From Acholoe squamosa (Eukaryota; Annelida; Polychaeta; Phyllodocida; Polynoidae), in NCBI GenBank assembly GCA_949317995.1, contig OX439036.1:105131669-105195668 (forward strand): DNA of 64,000 nucleotides, in the 5' to 3' direction. This document shows, one piece after another, positions 33,620 to 44,482 of the stretch; position 1 is the stretch's first letter, and every line of letters begins with the position of its first letter. A model generated the notes under the pieces. That model made no database searches. It was given only the letters and a program-made list of their open reading frames with translations, and was not told the DNA's origin. The translations under genes were made by a program, and so were the position numbers.

Positions 33620-33880
33620 CCCATATAGCAAGCCACTTTGGGCCAATTCAGTTTTGGCTCAGAAAACCCGGTTCAAAGTGGGCAAAATATCATTCATGGT
33701 GATCGGTGGGGCAAATAGTAGTTTTTCCCACAGGGCCACATAAGGTTGCACTAATAGGGCAAACTGAACTAAGACTGCTGGGCTTCCAACAGTCCTCAGC
33801 AAGATGTGTGGGCCACATCAGGCAAACTGATTTCGGCACAGATCACCTTCAAAATGGGCAAACACTTGTAGGGAATCATA
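33620..33880. repeat. Right arm of the degenerate inverted repeat pair
   Basis: Inverse counterpart of 30600-30890 (for example CATATAGCAAGCCACTTTGG and GTCCTCAGCAAGATG). Part of it recurs at 42500-42620 in the duplicated block. Confidence 0.55.
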
Positions 33881-34199
33881 TTTACTATGTATCGCGGTCT
33901 GTATGGGCATGATGCACTCCTGCATTAGTGGCCCTTGAAGCTTAAGGTTCAGTGGCCCTGAAGGGTGAACTCTCTAATCATGGGCTTACACAATATCAAA
34001 ACCTCAGGTCCATGGAGCATGAATGCATGCCTAGCTAGCATTCCAAACAAGCATACATGCATCATGATGACTGCAGAGAGTTGAACGGGTCATTACAATG
34101 CATTGGTGCATCATGATGACCTAGGAGTATGAACATGGAGGCAGAATGCACCCCTTGAATTGTTAGGTAATTACCTGTGGGTAATCACCCATTGGGTAT

Positions 34200-34442
34200 T
34201 TAACCCTTTAAGGGCCACTGAGGCATTAATGCATCATGCCCATCAGAATGATGCACCAATGAAGTGCTTCAATGGAGCATCATCCCGACTCTCCAGGAGT
34301 AGGTATATATATATCAACCCTGGAGGGTCAGCATGATGCCTTAATGAAGTGCTGGCAAGCAGTCTCACCAGCACTTCATCGGTGTATCAAGATGACCAAT
34401 GGGGATGATGCACTCCTGCATCAGCGGCCTTTAAAGGGTCAA
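34200..34442. mobile_element. TTAA-ended palindromic MITE, fullest copy
   Basis: Begins TTAACCCTTTAAGGGCC and ends GGCCTTTAAAGGGTCAA. The interior is made of inverse-complement blocks (GATGCACCAATGAAGTGC / CCAGCACTTCATCGGTGTAT, and GCATCATGCCC / GGGGATGATGC). The TTAA border and CCCTTT start suit a piggyBac-derived MITE. Many partial copies follow within 4 kb. Confidence 0.7.
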
Positions 34443-35465
34443 TATATTCATTGACCCAGTGAGTCGTTATGGTATTACTATTATAGCTGAATGCAGATTT
34501 GCTCTTTTCACAGTTGCCTTGGTTACTGAGGTATAAGGCACTCAATCAGCTATTTTTGGTGTGGCTGACTCAGAATGGTAAAGTTTAGTACTATAGTCAT
34601 CCTAATGAACACCAGATATCAAAGTTAGTCAGCATCTGATCTCCCTGCATGCAGAGAAAGCATAATTTTGGGTCAGTTCATGTCAACTCAACAAAATTTG
34701 AAAACTCTTCCTGGGTCGGCCTCTCAAATCACATAATCATTAATTCTGGGGAAGCACCCAAGTATTTTAGATACCATGTGTAACTATGGCTCTCCAAATC
34801 TCGGTGCTTTTTCCAATTTTATTAATTTTGTATAATGGATCAAGCAGATTTTATGGATGGTTGATTTTCGGGGGCCTACAATCTATGACAATATTTATTG
34901 TGACTTTAAATGAAATATGTATACAATGTTAATTCATAAGCAGTATTAACCTACCTATTTTCCCTAATGGCCAACCACTTTTAGAGATATCAGAACTCAT
35001 TATACACTGTATGATTCTGAACAAAAAGGGGCTCAGCATTGAATGCTGAGCCCCTTTAAGATACTATAGAAACTTGGAGCTGAAATAAATAAAATATTCA
35101 CACCTCTACAAGATGAACAGCAAAATAATATACCAATGCTTGTTATGTGCATTTAGTTTTACTTTTTAAGCGCATATTTATTATAATTTACATCCTGGGG
35201 TGTCTAACAAAACAGGGGGGAACACAAAGAGGGAATGGCAGAAGTTTCAGAGACATTGAGCTGTTGTTTTTTCCTATTTTAGTTGTTTTTTGTTGTTGTT
35301 GTTTTTTCCAATTACCTACTAAATACAAAATAGCATGTTGCAAATAATTGGTTGAAGAAAAATAATTTGTAAGACTAAGATATGTGTCTGAAAATGTCTT
35401 TATTTGGGGAAATTGGCTTATAGATATGGAGGAGAACTCGACCCCTCCCCCCGCCCTGATTGAAA
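34443..35465. other. Unannotated spacer
   Basis: AT-rich. A short inverted repeat GGGGCTCAGCATT / AATGCTGAGCCCC at 35029-35054 forms a near-perfect hairpin. No gene seen. Confidence 0.45.
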
Positions 35466-35752
35466 TACCGTAATACCTTGCGCGTCTTATACGTGAGGAT
35501 GGACACCTGGTGCGCCTTATAGAAGCAGCAAAAGTTGGGGGAGGTTTTTCTCTAAAATAGCCATTATATTTACCCATCCCTATACCTTGGTAAAATGGGA
35601 TGTTGGGCAGTCCAATAGGGCCATTGGTCTTTTTAAGATCCATCCATTAGAACAAAAGTTATGTCACTTTTGATATTTTCTTTCCCATTCCCAAAGTCTG
35701 GGGGCGCCTTATATGCGGGGTGCACCTTATACACGAGGTATTATGGTAATAC
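35466..35752. mobile_element. MITE with GCGCCTTAT-type termini
   Basis: Left end TACCGTAATACCTTGCGCG.. and right end ..CGAGGTATTATGGTA are imperfect inverse complements. The subterminal zones repeat CTTATA(C/G)..G.GG and GCGCCTTATA, a hallmark of a widespread hAT-type MITE group in animals. Confidence 0.55.
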
Positions 35753-35837
35753 GCAAATGAAAAGAGAAGTAATTTCGGTAAAAATGTATTTTACCTTAAA
35801 TGTTTGCTCTAGCATCTTAAAACCCAGGGTCGGCTTG

Positions 35838-35942
35838 ATGTACAAATGAAGTGCTGGCGAGCAGACTTGCCAGCACTTCACTGGTGCATCATGCCGACAA
35901 ATGAGCATGATGCACTCCTGCATCAGCTGACCTTAAAGGGTT
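35838..35942. mobile_element. TTAA MITE, partial copy
   Basis: CAAATGAAGTGCTGGCGAGC and GCCAGCACTTCACTGG form a hairpin, followed by GCATGATGCACTCCTGCATC and CCTTAAAGGGTTGA. The left end is missing. Confidence 0.65.
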
Positions 35943-36149
35943 GAGAGAGGGAGGGGGTTGTGAGTGGGGGTGGAGGTACATGACATCTGATGCTTGTCAC
36001 ACTTCCTGTGGAGTGAGCAATCATCATAGACAATATTTGTATCTTTGAGAGTCAGAACAACAACCACAGACAACCTCATGAATAACGGACATTAAATACT
36101 TAAGTGCCACATTTTGTTTTAATACATGGTCTTGATGCAATTGTAGCTT

Positions 36150-36420
36150 TTCTGAGTTACTCACCAGGACTGCATTCATGCATCATGCTATCCCTGTAGG
36201 GTTCATACACACCCAGAGGATCAGCATGATGTACCGATGATGAGCATTGGTGCATCATGCCAACTAATGGCCATGATGCACTCCTGCAGGAGCGGCCCTT
36301 AGAGGGTTAACCTTTTCAGAGCTTTGATGAATTAACCCTTTGGTCCTCAGGATGTATGAATGCAGTCCTGTTGCATGGGTAAATTACTAATTCACCCTAG
36401 CTGTATTTATGCATCATGCT
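36150..36420. mobile_element. TTAA MITE, two diverged copies head to tail
   Basis: A right end GCGGCCCTTAGAGGGTTAA at about 36290-36309 is followed by TTAACCCTTTGG at about 36335. Both carry GCATCATGC and GCATTCATGC blocks but differ from the fuller copy in the middle. Confidence 0.55.
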
Positions 36421-36670
36421 TACCCTATGTGTCTGGGTGATTGGATAATGCCCCAATATGTAGACTTTTAACAATGGTGCATCATTAGCACAAAGGAACT
36501 TGGAGGCAAGATGCATCTCCAAAAGCCTTTTTAAAAAACAATTTACCTTCAATGTTTGGCAAAAAGAGTAGTTGTGAAATGTTCTATCAAGAGTCACAGC
36601 CTGAATCAGCCATGATGAGGTACTGACCAGAACAGCATGCATGCATTACGATAACATATTAGCATGATGC

Positions 36671-36909
36671 ATTAACCCTTTAAGGCCCGCTAATAAAGGA
36701 GAGTGTCATGCCCATAGGTTGTCATGATGCACCAATGAAGTGCGGGCAAGACTGCTCACCAGCACTTCATTGGACCATCATTCCGACCCTCCGGGAGTCT
36801 AGACCTATGTATCAACCTCGTGTGGTCGGCATGATGCTCTTCATTGGTGCATTATAATGACCAATGGGCATGATACATTAATGCATCAGCGGCCCTTAAA
36901 GGGTTAATA
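36671..36909. mobile_element. TTAA-ended palindromic MITE copy
   Basis: Starts TTAACCCTTTAAGGCCCGC and ends GCGGCCCTTAAAGGGTTAA, about 239 bp, with the same internal hairpin of AATGAAGTGC / CAGCACTTCATT blocks as 34200-34442. Confidence 0.7.
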
Positions 36910-37112
36910 CACCATGCAGTCTTTCAAGGGTTGAAGCGTTTACCCCACCCTGTGAGGTGATGGGGTGTACAAACATTGGATGTGTCAAGGCAATGTTTGT
37001 CTGGCCTCGTTTTCACCACCTAAAAGCAAAGAAAAAAAAAGATTCATAATCCTCCCCAATCCCTGAAGGCGGTCCTCTTTTAGTATGTTCGGTAAATAGA
37101 GTCTGCCTGTAT

Positions 37113-38110
37113 TTAACCCTCTAAGGGCCGCTGGTGCAGGGGTGCATCATGCCCAATGGTTGGCATGATGCACTAATTAAGTGCCGGCAATTCTGTATCA
37201 TGCAAAATATTTTCATGCTATATGATATACAATATACATGATATACATGAAAACATACATCATAGTACATATACTCCTGACCAATTTGGATCTAAGGCCA
37301 ATTCAAACCATACTTTATTATACTTTATTATACTACATTAGTAATCTGCCAAAGATGTAATTATAGCTGTGTTGTGATTGCATGTACCGATTTTTTCAAA
37401 TTAGTGCATCAGCTCTTATAAGGGCACCGCCTCCTTTTTTGGGCGATGAGCACAACCCCTCCTAGTACTTGTATCAAATAATGCAAATAATGTGCAAGAA
37501 AAACAGATTTCTAGGGTAAAAACAATGATTTTTTTATGCCTCAGGGGGTGGTGTGCTTATTAGAATTAATTCTTATTTTAGTTTTTCAGCATCTCAAAAC
37601 ATTTTTTTTGCACCAGTGCACTTCTTAGAAGGAATACAGTAAGCATGAAGTTTGAGGCACCAAACCATCCTTAGTGTATCATAGTGATTACATTTATAGA
37701 ATCATGCTGGTGAAGACTCACCAGCACTGCATTGATGCATCTTATCCAGGAACGATATATTTTTAGGGCGTCATGCAACCCTGTAAGAGCTGAAGGGGCT
37801 TTTTGAGGCCTTATGAGATAAAAGAAGGTGGAGTCTCCATTTATGCTGCAGCCAAAGCCTTTAATGGAGTTTGAAGGAGGCGACCAGTGTGAAGGGAGCA
37901 TCCAGGACAGACAGGAATAAGTAGTCTGTGTTTTGGGTCAACAACCTTAACCCTTTAATGTTGGTATAATCCATTAACCCTTTAAATCATTAAGGGCTGA
38001 TGATATATGAATGCATCGGGCTCATTGGTCCCCATGATGCATGAATGCAGCCCTGGTGAGTAACTCACCATGGCTACATTCATACATCATGCACCCAGGG
38101 GGACCTAAAA
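37113..38110. mobile_element. TTAA MITE fragments
   Basis: 37113-37200 is a left half (TTAACCCTCTAAGGGCCGC, GGCATGATGCACTAATTAAG); 37680-37770 and 37949-38100 contain diverged blocks with TTAACCCTTTAA, GCATCATGC and CACCAGCACTGCATTGATGC. Between them lies AT-rich sequence with no gene. Confidence 0.5.
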
Positions 38111-38619
38111 TGGGTGGGGAAGGGGAAGGTGTCTTTTATTGCTGTTAGCACAGACCTGAATCTAGTATTTTCATGTCTGTGCCGTTAGGAATGGGAGATC
38201 ACCATGAGTGGGTGAATCACTGTTTGTAAAGGACTAGACCGTCCATTAGCACCAAATAATCGCACTCTATTATTACTTAAAATCTGGTTTGATGTGTCTG
38301 TGAAACATTGTTACTAGTCATTTCAGGAATACTTAACAAGCAATAAAAGATGTGGGTCTTCACAATTTAAGAGGAAATATTCAATGTTAATACCGTATAG
38401 TCGTATATCCCACCAAACACTTTTGAATAAGACTTCATGGCTCTTATTAGGTTTTCCCATTTATGCAAGAATTATGTAGAGGCGTCGTGCATAACCAATG
38501 TAGGATAGACCAATTGTTATTTTATGATGAGCATTTCAGTTCATTGTCTGAATATGTAGGACTCTATAGCTACTCACCAGGGCTGCATTCATGAACCATG
38601 GGCATTCATAAATGCATTA
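38111..38619. other. Unannotated spacer
   Basis: Nothing recognised on either strand. Confidence 0.35.
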
Positions 38620-38892
38620 CTGATCTATCATAAAACGGCAGCCCCATGCACTGCTGCACAATAGGAAGTGACCTTGAGTGCATTATAGGAGTACAGTGCA
38701 TGCCTGAGCAAGGTCACAGCTTGTCTATCATTCCTGTGGGATATCAGAGGCTTTGGACTTTTAATCAATGTGATGAAAATGGTAACATGTTTTATAAAGA
38801 CAATAGACAACTCATTCTTCATGTCTTCACTCTCTGTTGGACTATAACACACTCTGGTCTCGGGCCTTATAAAGGCCCTCGACCATCGTGCG

Positions 38893-39526
38893 TTCCCAGT
38901 AAACACAAAACTTTATCCAACGTAGCAAATTGGTAGATATCAAACGTTTAAACAACTTAAAATGTTATGTCCTGGTTACGTTGGGTGAACGTTTAGATAG
39001 AATTTACATGGTTTGACATGGTGTAACGTAGTAAAAATTTGTATATATACCTCTCTTTGGAGTTTCTTTTGTATGGGGACTCTTCTTTTTGAGACATCAA
39101 TGTATGTGGAATCTTCTTTTTGAGACATCAATGGTTTTTAAGAGGTCATATTGACTTGCCAAACAAATGCCTCCTATCAGTATTGACACATAGCTTGGCT
39201 CTGTGGCCACATAGGTTAGGTTCCTGCCTTCATATCCTAAGGAAACCAAAGAGTGGGCTTGGAAATGACTATTCTATTTTTCTCATTGGAAAAGGTAAGT
39301 TCAAACCTAATGTAATTTTAAGTTTTATTATGTATTTGGCATAGATGTATCAAGAGGTTTCCTTGATACTTCCTTGCACATGAAATCACATGAAATTGTT
39401 CTAAACGTTCTGGGAACGTATTCAGGACATAACATTTTCAGATGATTCTACATAGGACATCTACATAGTTGATACCTAGAGACTATATTCATTTAGGTTG
39501 ATACATGTGTCTGCGTTTACTGGGAA
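38893..39526. mobile_element. TIR element inserted in the repeat copy
   Basis: Ends TTCCCAGTAAAC and GTTTACTGGGAA are perfect inverse complements. Further in, AAAATGTTATGTCCTG (38959-38974) mirrors CAGGACATAACATTTT (39423-39438). Sequence on both sides is continuous in the related repeat at 24358-24375, confirming an insertion. No transposase; 634 bp. Confidence 0.78.
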
Positions 39527-39620
39527 TTATAGTCCAACAGAGAGTCTCAACATGAAGAATATCATTGTCTATTCTCTAAGTAGTACATAAAAAGAAAATA
39601 CACAAATAAAGCAAGATTAC

Positions 39621-39735
39621 CTGGTATTGCTGGTACATCAGCATATATCAATGCCCTAACCTGAAGTGGACCAGGAACACAATCATCTGGAATCTCTTAG
39701 CCCACATTGATGTATTCCTTGAACAGTCTTTCATT
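39621..39735 (-). pseudogene. Exon-like piece of unknown gene (third in order), repeat copy
   Basis: Between a minus-strand acceptor CTTTGAAG and donor CCAG|GTAATC the sequence reads NERLFKEYINVG, a TAA codon, then EIPDDCVPGPLQVRALIYAD. The same piece, with the same internal stop, is in unit 1 at about 24476-24580. The shared stop shows both copies descend from an already dead exon, or that the true frame differs. Confidence 0.35.
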
Positions 39736-39980
39736 CTTCAAAGAAAAGAAAGTAATATATATTATTCTACAAACATTGGGTTTAAAGGGAATGTACTATA
39801 ATTACAGGCTGTCTTGAATATATCAAATACCATAAAAAATTCAGTCTTCATCTACCAGACCAATACACTATTGTATCAGCATTATTTATCTGGTATACAC
39901 AAATTAGATATGGTACTATCTATAATAATATTATAATATACATGATAAACAAAATAAATAATAGACAAGCAAATATATAC

Positions 39981-40065
39981 CTCAATTCGACAATCACTCA
40001 AAAAGTACTGCAGCTTCTGTTTGCAATCATCGCATTTTCTCTCATTGTCACTGCTTGAACCAGGT
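39981..40065 (-). pseudogene. Exon-like piece of unknown gene (second in order), repeat copy
   Basis: Counterpart of 24826-24914: PGSSSDNERKCDDCKQKL then QYFLSDCRIE, bounded by CTTTTAG acceptor and GAG|GTATAT donor. Open in the frame that reads NERKC. Product unknown. Confidence 0.4.
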
Positions 40066-40348
40066 CTAAAAGAATAACATTTATTCCAAACAATATACAC
40101 ACTTATACCACACTAGGGTGGGAAAAGGGTGGAAAGATAATTGAAGAGAATGGATTATATATCGCCTATAGCTGCTATAGTTTATGGGGTCCACTTGACA
40201 CACACACCCATTATTTATATCAGAGTTTTGGTAAAGTACTCATTTATTTTGTATAATCTGAACATACAATAACCTACTAATAAATATATGTTAAATAACT
40301 ATATAAAAATGTGAAAGGTACAATTACCATAAATCATGTTGAGTGCAT

Positions 40349-40610
40349 TTAACTTCTGTGGATTATCATTACTGAGGTGTTGATTATGTAGAATACTCCC
40401 AAAGGGTCAAACAAAGATTCCAACTCAAACAAAGACTCTAACTCAAACAGACTCCAAGATTTGCTGCATGATTTTTTTGTAACTTCACTTGTTTCATTTT
40501 CATTATTGCTATCACTTTCACTTTGTTGGTTAGTAGGTGGCACATAGTTTTCGTCCTTAGCAGTATTATTTGTGTTTTCACTCGATCCAGACAGGTTTGT
40601 TGAACTCTAG
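40349..40610 (-). pseudogene. Exon-like piece of unknown gene (first in order), repeat copy
   Basis: An open minus-strand stretch of acidic and Ser/Asn-rich residues (SSTNLSGSSENTNN, NQQSESDSNNENETSEV) followed by an SLFELESLFELESLF duplication. It ends in a stop at 40349. The unit-1 copy (about 25200-25440) has one stop in the same frame. Family unknown. Confidence 0.35.
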
Positions 40611-41030
40611 GCATCTTAGAATAAAAATAACAGTAATAAAGAACATAATAAAGTGTGTAGGAGCATAAGATTTCTCAAAATATATATTTACGAACACGAA
40701 CATACATGTTTAATGAACATGACTGGCACTCGCTAATAACATGACATGTAAATTCACATATTATTGCTCACTGCAGATTTCTATTTTCACCTATCAAAGG
40801 TAAAATACATGAATGTATATATAACATTGAACACATTTATAACCCTTAAACTATAGTATTCGTCATTATGGAATGTGACATGCAACAGTTCAAACATCAT
40901 CTACTGTACTGAATGCACGAGGTGTGGCATGGCGTGCGCCATCACAGCAATGCACTTCCAACACCAGACTAATAGGCCCCAGGGTTGGACCCCCCTTTTC
41001 AAAATCCTGGATCCGCCCCTGATGATGTAG

Positions 41031-41036
<6 letters not shown>

Positions 41037-41097
<61 letters not shown>
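41037..41097. repeat. (AT)n microsatellite
   Basis: Pure TA tract, longer than its counterpart at 32428-32473. Confidence 0.95.
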
Positions 41098-41100
<3 letters not shown>

Positions 41101-41176
41101 CCTACTTGTTACATCCTTTGGGAAAGTGGGGGGATGAGGTAGGTGTCTTGGTCATGTTAGAGGGAGGAGGGATGGA

Positions 41177-41177
41177 T

Positions 41178-41230
<53 letters not shown>
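41177..41230. repeat. (GA)n microsatellite
   Basis: Near-pure GA tract corresponding to the degenerate 32553-32665. Confidence 0.95.
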
Positions 41231-41233
<3 letters not shown>

Positions 41234-41339
41234 GACGTGTGTTAAACATAAGACCATATGTGGATCCTCCCCTTCCAATATGTGTTCTTGGCCTTGTAAT
41301 GACGGGAATAGAAGGGGTAGAGGCTGGGACCTGCTTTCA

Positions 41340-41520
41340 GCTGGTTCCTGGACCCTTTCCCCGTGTTCCTGGCCCCTTTCCCCATGTTCCTGGACCCTTT
41401 CCCAGTGTTCCTGTGCCTTTTTCCTGTGTTCCTGGACCCTTTCCCTGTGTTTCTGGGCCCTTTTCCCATGTTCCTGGACCCTCTCCCTGTGCCCCTATGG
41501 TCCTGGACCCTTTCCTCATG
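41340..41520. repeat. 21-bp minisatellite, shorter array
   Basis: About eight units of the TTCCTGGACCCTTTCCCC-type repeat, two or so fewer than the array at 32775-32990, so copy number changed after the block duplicated. Confidence 0.85.
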
Positions 41521-42189
41521 TGGGGGCTGCCATTAATAGATTGTGGGTCAAAAAAAAGATGCAACATAGGAAGTGAGGATCAACATAGGGACCCACATAC
41601 ATTTGCACATAGATGACTAAGTATAACAAATTTAGATATGAAGATAAGAAGAAAAGATGCTTCAAGGGTTTTTACTTTCATTTTCACTTTATCTGATGAG
41701 ACAAGGGAAGAGATTGTTGAATGTAATGAGAAATAGCAAAAAGACCCATGGCACTGGATAACGTCTAAAAATGGCACTTAAAAATGTTGTTTCACCTAGG
41801 TTTCAATAAGATATATAAGTTTTGGAAACAATACTATGATTAGAAGTATGTGAACAAAAATGCATGCTCCTGTTTAAGTTGGTTCAATATGTTAGGGCAA
41901 TGTGTTAGCACTTTTACTAAACTTTTGGGGGCAGAAAAATATCAAAACAATATTTCCAATTAGCAGCCGGAAATTAAAGGGGGATAAATACTAATCATAT
42001 TTGCCTTTGATATACCTGAGAAAAGCACTTAAAAGGAAGGCGAAATTCCCATTGTAGAGGTCGGCAGCATAAGGACCCATTTTCACCTTTCACCCCTTAA
42101 TTATGTATAGTTATAACTGGAATAATGCTTCCATATCATGGGAAAATGGTAGGAAGGGGAAACCCCACCTTCCAGGTGAGTCATATTAT

Positions 42190-42424
42190 AGAGGTTGCTA
42201 TTTGTGTACATAGTATATACTGTTTGTTATATAGATTTTATTTTTTCTGTTTATATTATTGTTCTCATCCTTATTTGTATAAATTCCCATCTTTATTCAT
42301 TGGACTATGTGCAACCAACCACTTAATGTAATAACTGAACGAGGATTCACATTATTGTCTAATTTTACCACTTTCTGTATGAATAGTGACTTGACAATAA
42401 AACATTTTAAAACCTCAAAAAAAT
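42190..42424 (+). mobile_element. Short LINE or SINE 3' end insertion
   Basis: Absent from block copy 1, where the flanks are continuous (GTGAGTCATATCATC). It ends TGACAATAAAACATTTTAAA..CTC followed by A residues, a typical retrotransposed 3' end. No coding sequence; target duplication unclear. Confidence 0.55.
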
Positions 42425-42651
42425 CATCAAAACATATCATAAGACAATATGTGAGGGGTAAGGTAGCAAAAGGACCCATCCTCCCCCAGTCCCCACAGAA
42501 TAGGGCAAACTGAACTAAGACTGCTGGGCTTCCAACAGTTCTTGTCCTCAGCAAGATGTGTGGGCCACATCAGGCAAACTGATTTGGGCACAGATCACCG
42601 TCAAAATGGGCAAACACTTGTAGGGAATCGTATTTACTATGTATCGAGGTA

Positions 42652-43068
42652 TGTATGTATTCGAGACTGTTACTATCGTGGTAGGATAGGCGCTCTTCGG
42701 GAGCGTCTCCTACGTCTCTCGTAAGAGGGCACCACTGGTGGCCTCGGGCGGTGTGACATAGGGGGCGGACCAGAGGGCGCTCAGTGAGGAACCAATCAAC
42801 TGTAACGAGAGGTATATATTCCGCCATCCTCCTATGATCGGGGGGATTTGCAGTCCTACCAAGCTGGTAGGCTAACCCTGTCTTGAAATGGTTATCTAAG
42901 CGAGAGCAATACCACCATACCGGGTACTGACTATAGACATATGAAAGGTTGAAATGCATTTGCAAGACGTCTTGTAACAATACCATAATAAAGTGATACT
43001 GAACTGACTAGTTATTGCCTTGATAATATAGATATCAGTAGGATCTCAAAACGGCAATACCTACACAC
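42652..43068 (+). repeat. Solo-LTR-like segment
   Basis: A CpG-rich block interrupting the duplicated sequence, starting about TGTATGTATTCGAG and ending about ACCTACACA. It has a TATA-like GGTATATATTCC near 42812 and an AATAAAG near 42984, in the order expected for an LTR. Ends and target duplication are uncertain and no internal region is present. Fossil of unknown LTR family. Confidence 0.45.
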
Positions 43069-43787
43069 TTTAGGCACAGATTGGTTTCAAAGTGAACACC
43101 CTAAATCAGGCATAGATCAGCTCATAAGATAATTGCCCAGATTGGGCTGAGGATGGGTTTACACAAAGCATACTCAGCTGGGAGTTCTGAACTTTGACAC
43201 TAGCTGACCCCACTATATCTAATATTCAGCTTTCCCCCTATTTAGGGTTGATTTCCTTTAGTATGATATAACAAAAATGGGCTACTGAATCATATAAATT
43301 GTAACAAAACCAAAAATGTCTCAGAGTTTGGATCTAATTGCGAAATACATTTGAAATGCGCAAATTTAGGTGATGCCAGCAGTTTTTTATGTGACTACAC
43401 CATTCCTGTGGTAATTAGTTTATACTAAGTATTGAAGCTTGCTTCCCATTGGGATGAACTATGAACTTAAAGGCCCGTATGTTGCTGAACTAGGTCAGCA
43501 AGCCACACCAAATATAGTGTAAACCACAGTGGGTCCTCACCACATTTCCTACCTAGGCATATCTATTAAATGCCGTTATCTTGGAATAACAGCTCGTTAC
43601 ATGTCATGAATAACAGAGAGTGTACTCATCACATGACCAGTTCTCATCCTTTAACTGGTAATGGCATATCACTGAAATTCCCTGAATGTCCTGAACTAGT
43701 GTCTTAGGGATCACTTAATAATTGATAGCTTTTGCAAGTTAAGCAATGTTCATGGAGGTGAGCTGATAAGATTTGGTTAGTTGTAAC
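43069..43787. other. Unannotated spacer
   Basis: 43075-43150 retains phrases related to the degenerate inverted arms (GGCACAGATTGG, GATTGGGCTGAGGAT). The rest shows nothing recognisable. Confidence 0.35.
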
Positions 43788-43834
43788 AGAGTGTCAATGG
43801 ACTATTCTATGTATTATAATTATCAATGACATAT

Positions 43835-44482
43835 AACATGGTTATCGAGTTTAGGCACTGATTTCAGTTCCTAAAATGGATAATATGAGTTCTGATATCT
43901 CGGGATATAAGAATCCAAATTGACAGCGGACCGGACATACCTTGACAACGAGTTGACACCAAAGTAAATCCTCCATTTTTGAAACTTATGTATGAAATGT
44001 GATGACATGCTTTGGACATAACATAGTTGAAACCATATTCTACCTGCCTGTCGACTAGATTCCTTGATATTGTGGATGTATTTGATATAAAAAAAGATTA
44101 AACTTTCGAAGCAAGCGACTGGCCGTGCATGTTTGCCATTCTGTCAACACTACAGGTGCCACCACCTGGTGTGTACAGAATGGATTAGGCTATAGACTGG
44201 CGCAGCTCTGTCTCAACGAATTCGCGGTAGTAGGCCTACGAGAATGTGAGTTGCAGCAGGTCGCCAGCTTAACCATACGTTAACATGAAACCAAGATGGC
44301 GGAGGGCCTTCTCGTCGACTCACAACAGAAAACAATGGATTCTATCAATTTTAAAGGTAAATACTTAGAATTAATGGTGGAAACTTCATGGGTTTGATAA
44401 AAGCATTCACCTCCGGCTCATGCTTTTATCAACCCCTGAAGCCAACGAGTTCAAGTCTAATCATTATATATTACATTCATAT
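43835..44482 (+). other. 648-bp insertion in the 5' LTR with promoter-like features
   Basis: Absent from the 3' LTR. CATAT occurs at both edges (43830-43834 and 44478-44482), compatible with a 5-bp target duplication. Its right-hand half (about 44180-44330) is clearly CpG-richer than its surroundings. It holds two hairpins: 44136-44183 (CCATTCTGT...ACAGAATGG with inner CAGGTG/CACCTG) and 44394-44432 (TTGATAAAAGCAT...ATGCTTTTATCAA, 13-bp perfect stem). No TIRs and no known transposon family. Confidence 0.6.
44296..44356 (+). promoter_or_regulatory. Candidate first exon: ATG in AAGATGGCGG context with splice donor
   Basis: Inside the LTR insertion, ACCAAGATGGCGGAGG matches a strong start context and the YY1-type AAGATGGCGG promoter motif. 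It opens a 20-codon frame (MAEGLLVDSQQKTMDSINFK) that runs to a good donor AAAG|GTAAAT. The next recognised acceptor on this strand is gene 2's exon at 56418. Joining there would read only a short upstream ORF ending before gene 2's ATG, so a role as 5' UTR exon is possible. No transcript evidence; chance or another gene are alternatives. Confidence 0.35.

Larger units (their letters stand above)
32309..33900. repeat. Duplicated block, copy 1
   Basis: From GCGTGCGCCATCACAGC (right end of the TIR element) through the AT, GA and minisatellite tracts to GGGAATCATATTTACTATG. A second copy is 40932-42640. The shared order includes sequence outside any single transposon, so it spread as a block, not by one element's transposition. 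Confidence 0.8.
38620..40931. repeat. Dispersed copy of the unit-1 repeat (24122-25770)
   Basis: Matches unit 1 from ATGCACTGCTGCACAATAG through the exon-like minus-strand pieces to the start of the GIY-YIG domain, ending abruptly at CGAGGTGTGGCATG. It lacks the copia-type insertion and so shows the empty target site (CTGCT at 38651-38655). A separate MITE interrupts it at 38893-39526. Confidence 0.85.
40932..42640. repeat. Duplicated block, copy 2
   Basis: Second copy of 32309-33900, joined directly to the truncated GIY-YIG repeat at 40931/40932. It keeps the order TIR right end, (AT)n, (GA)n, 21-bp minisatellite and downstream sequence. Differences include a roughly 235-bp insertion at 42190-42424 and absence of the 33505-33745 segment. 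Confidence 0.8.

Noticed and set aside
34200-36910. CRISPR-like array of repeated 20-30-bp blocks
   Set aside because: Spacing is irregular, blocks are inverse complements of each other, and the context is a eukaryotic genome; they are MITEs.
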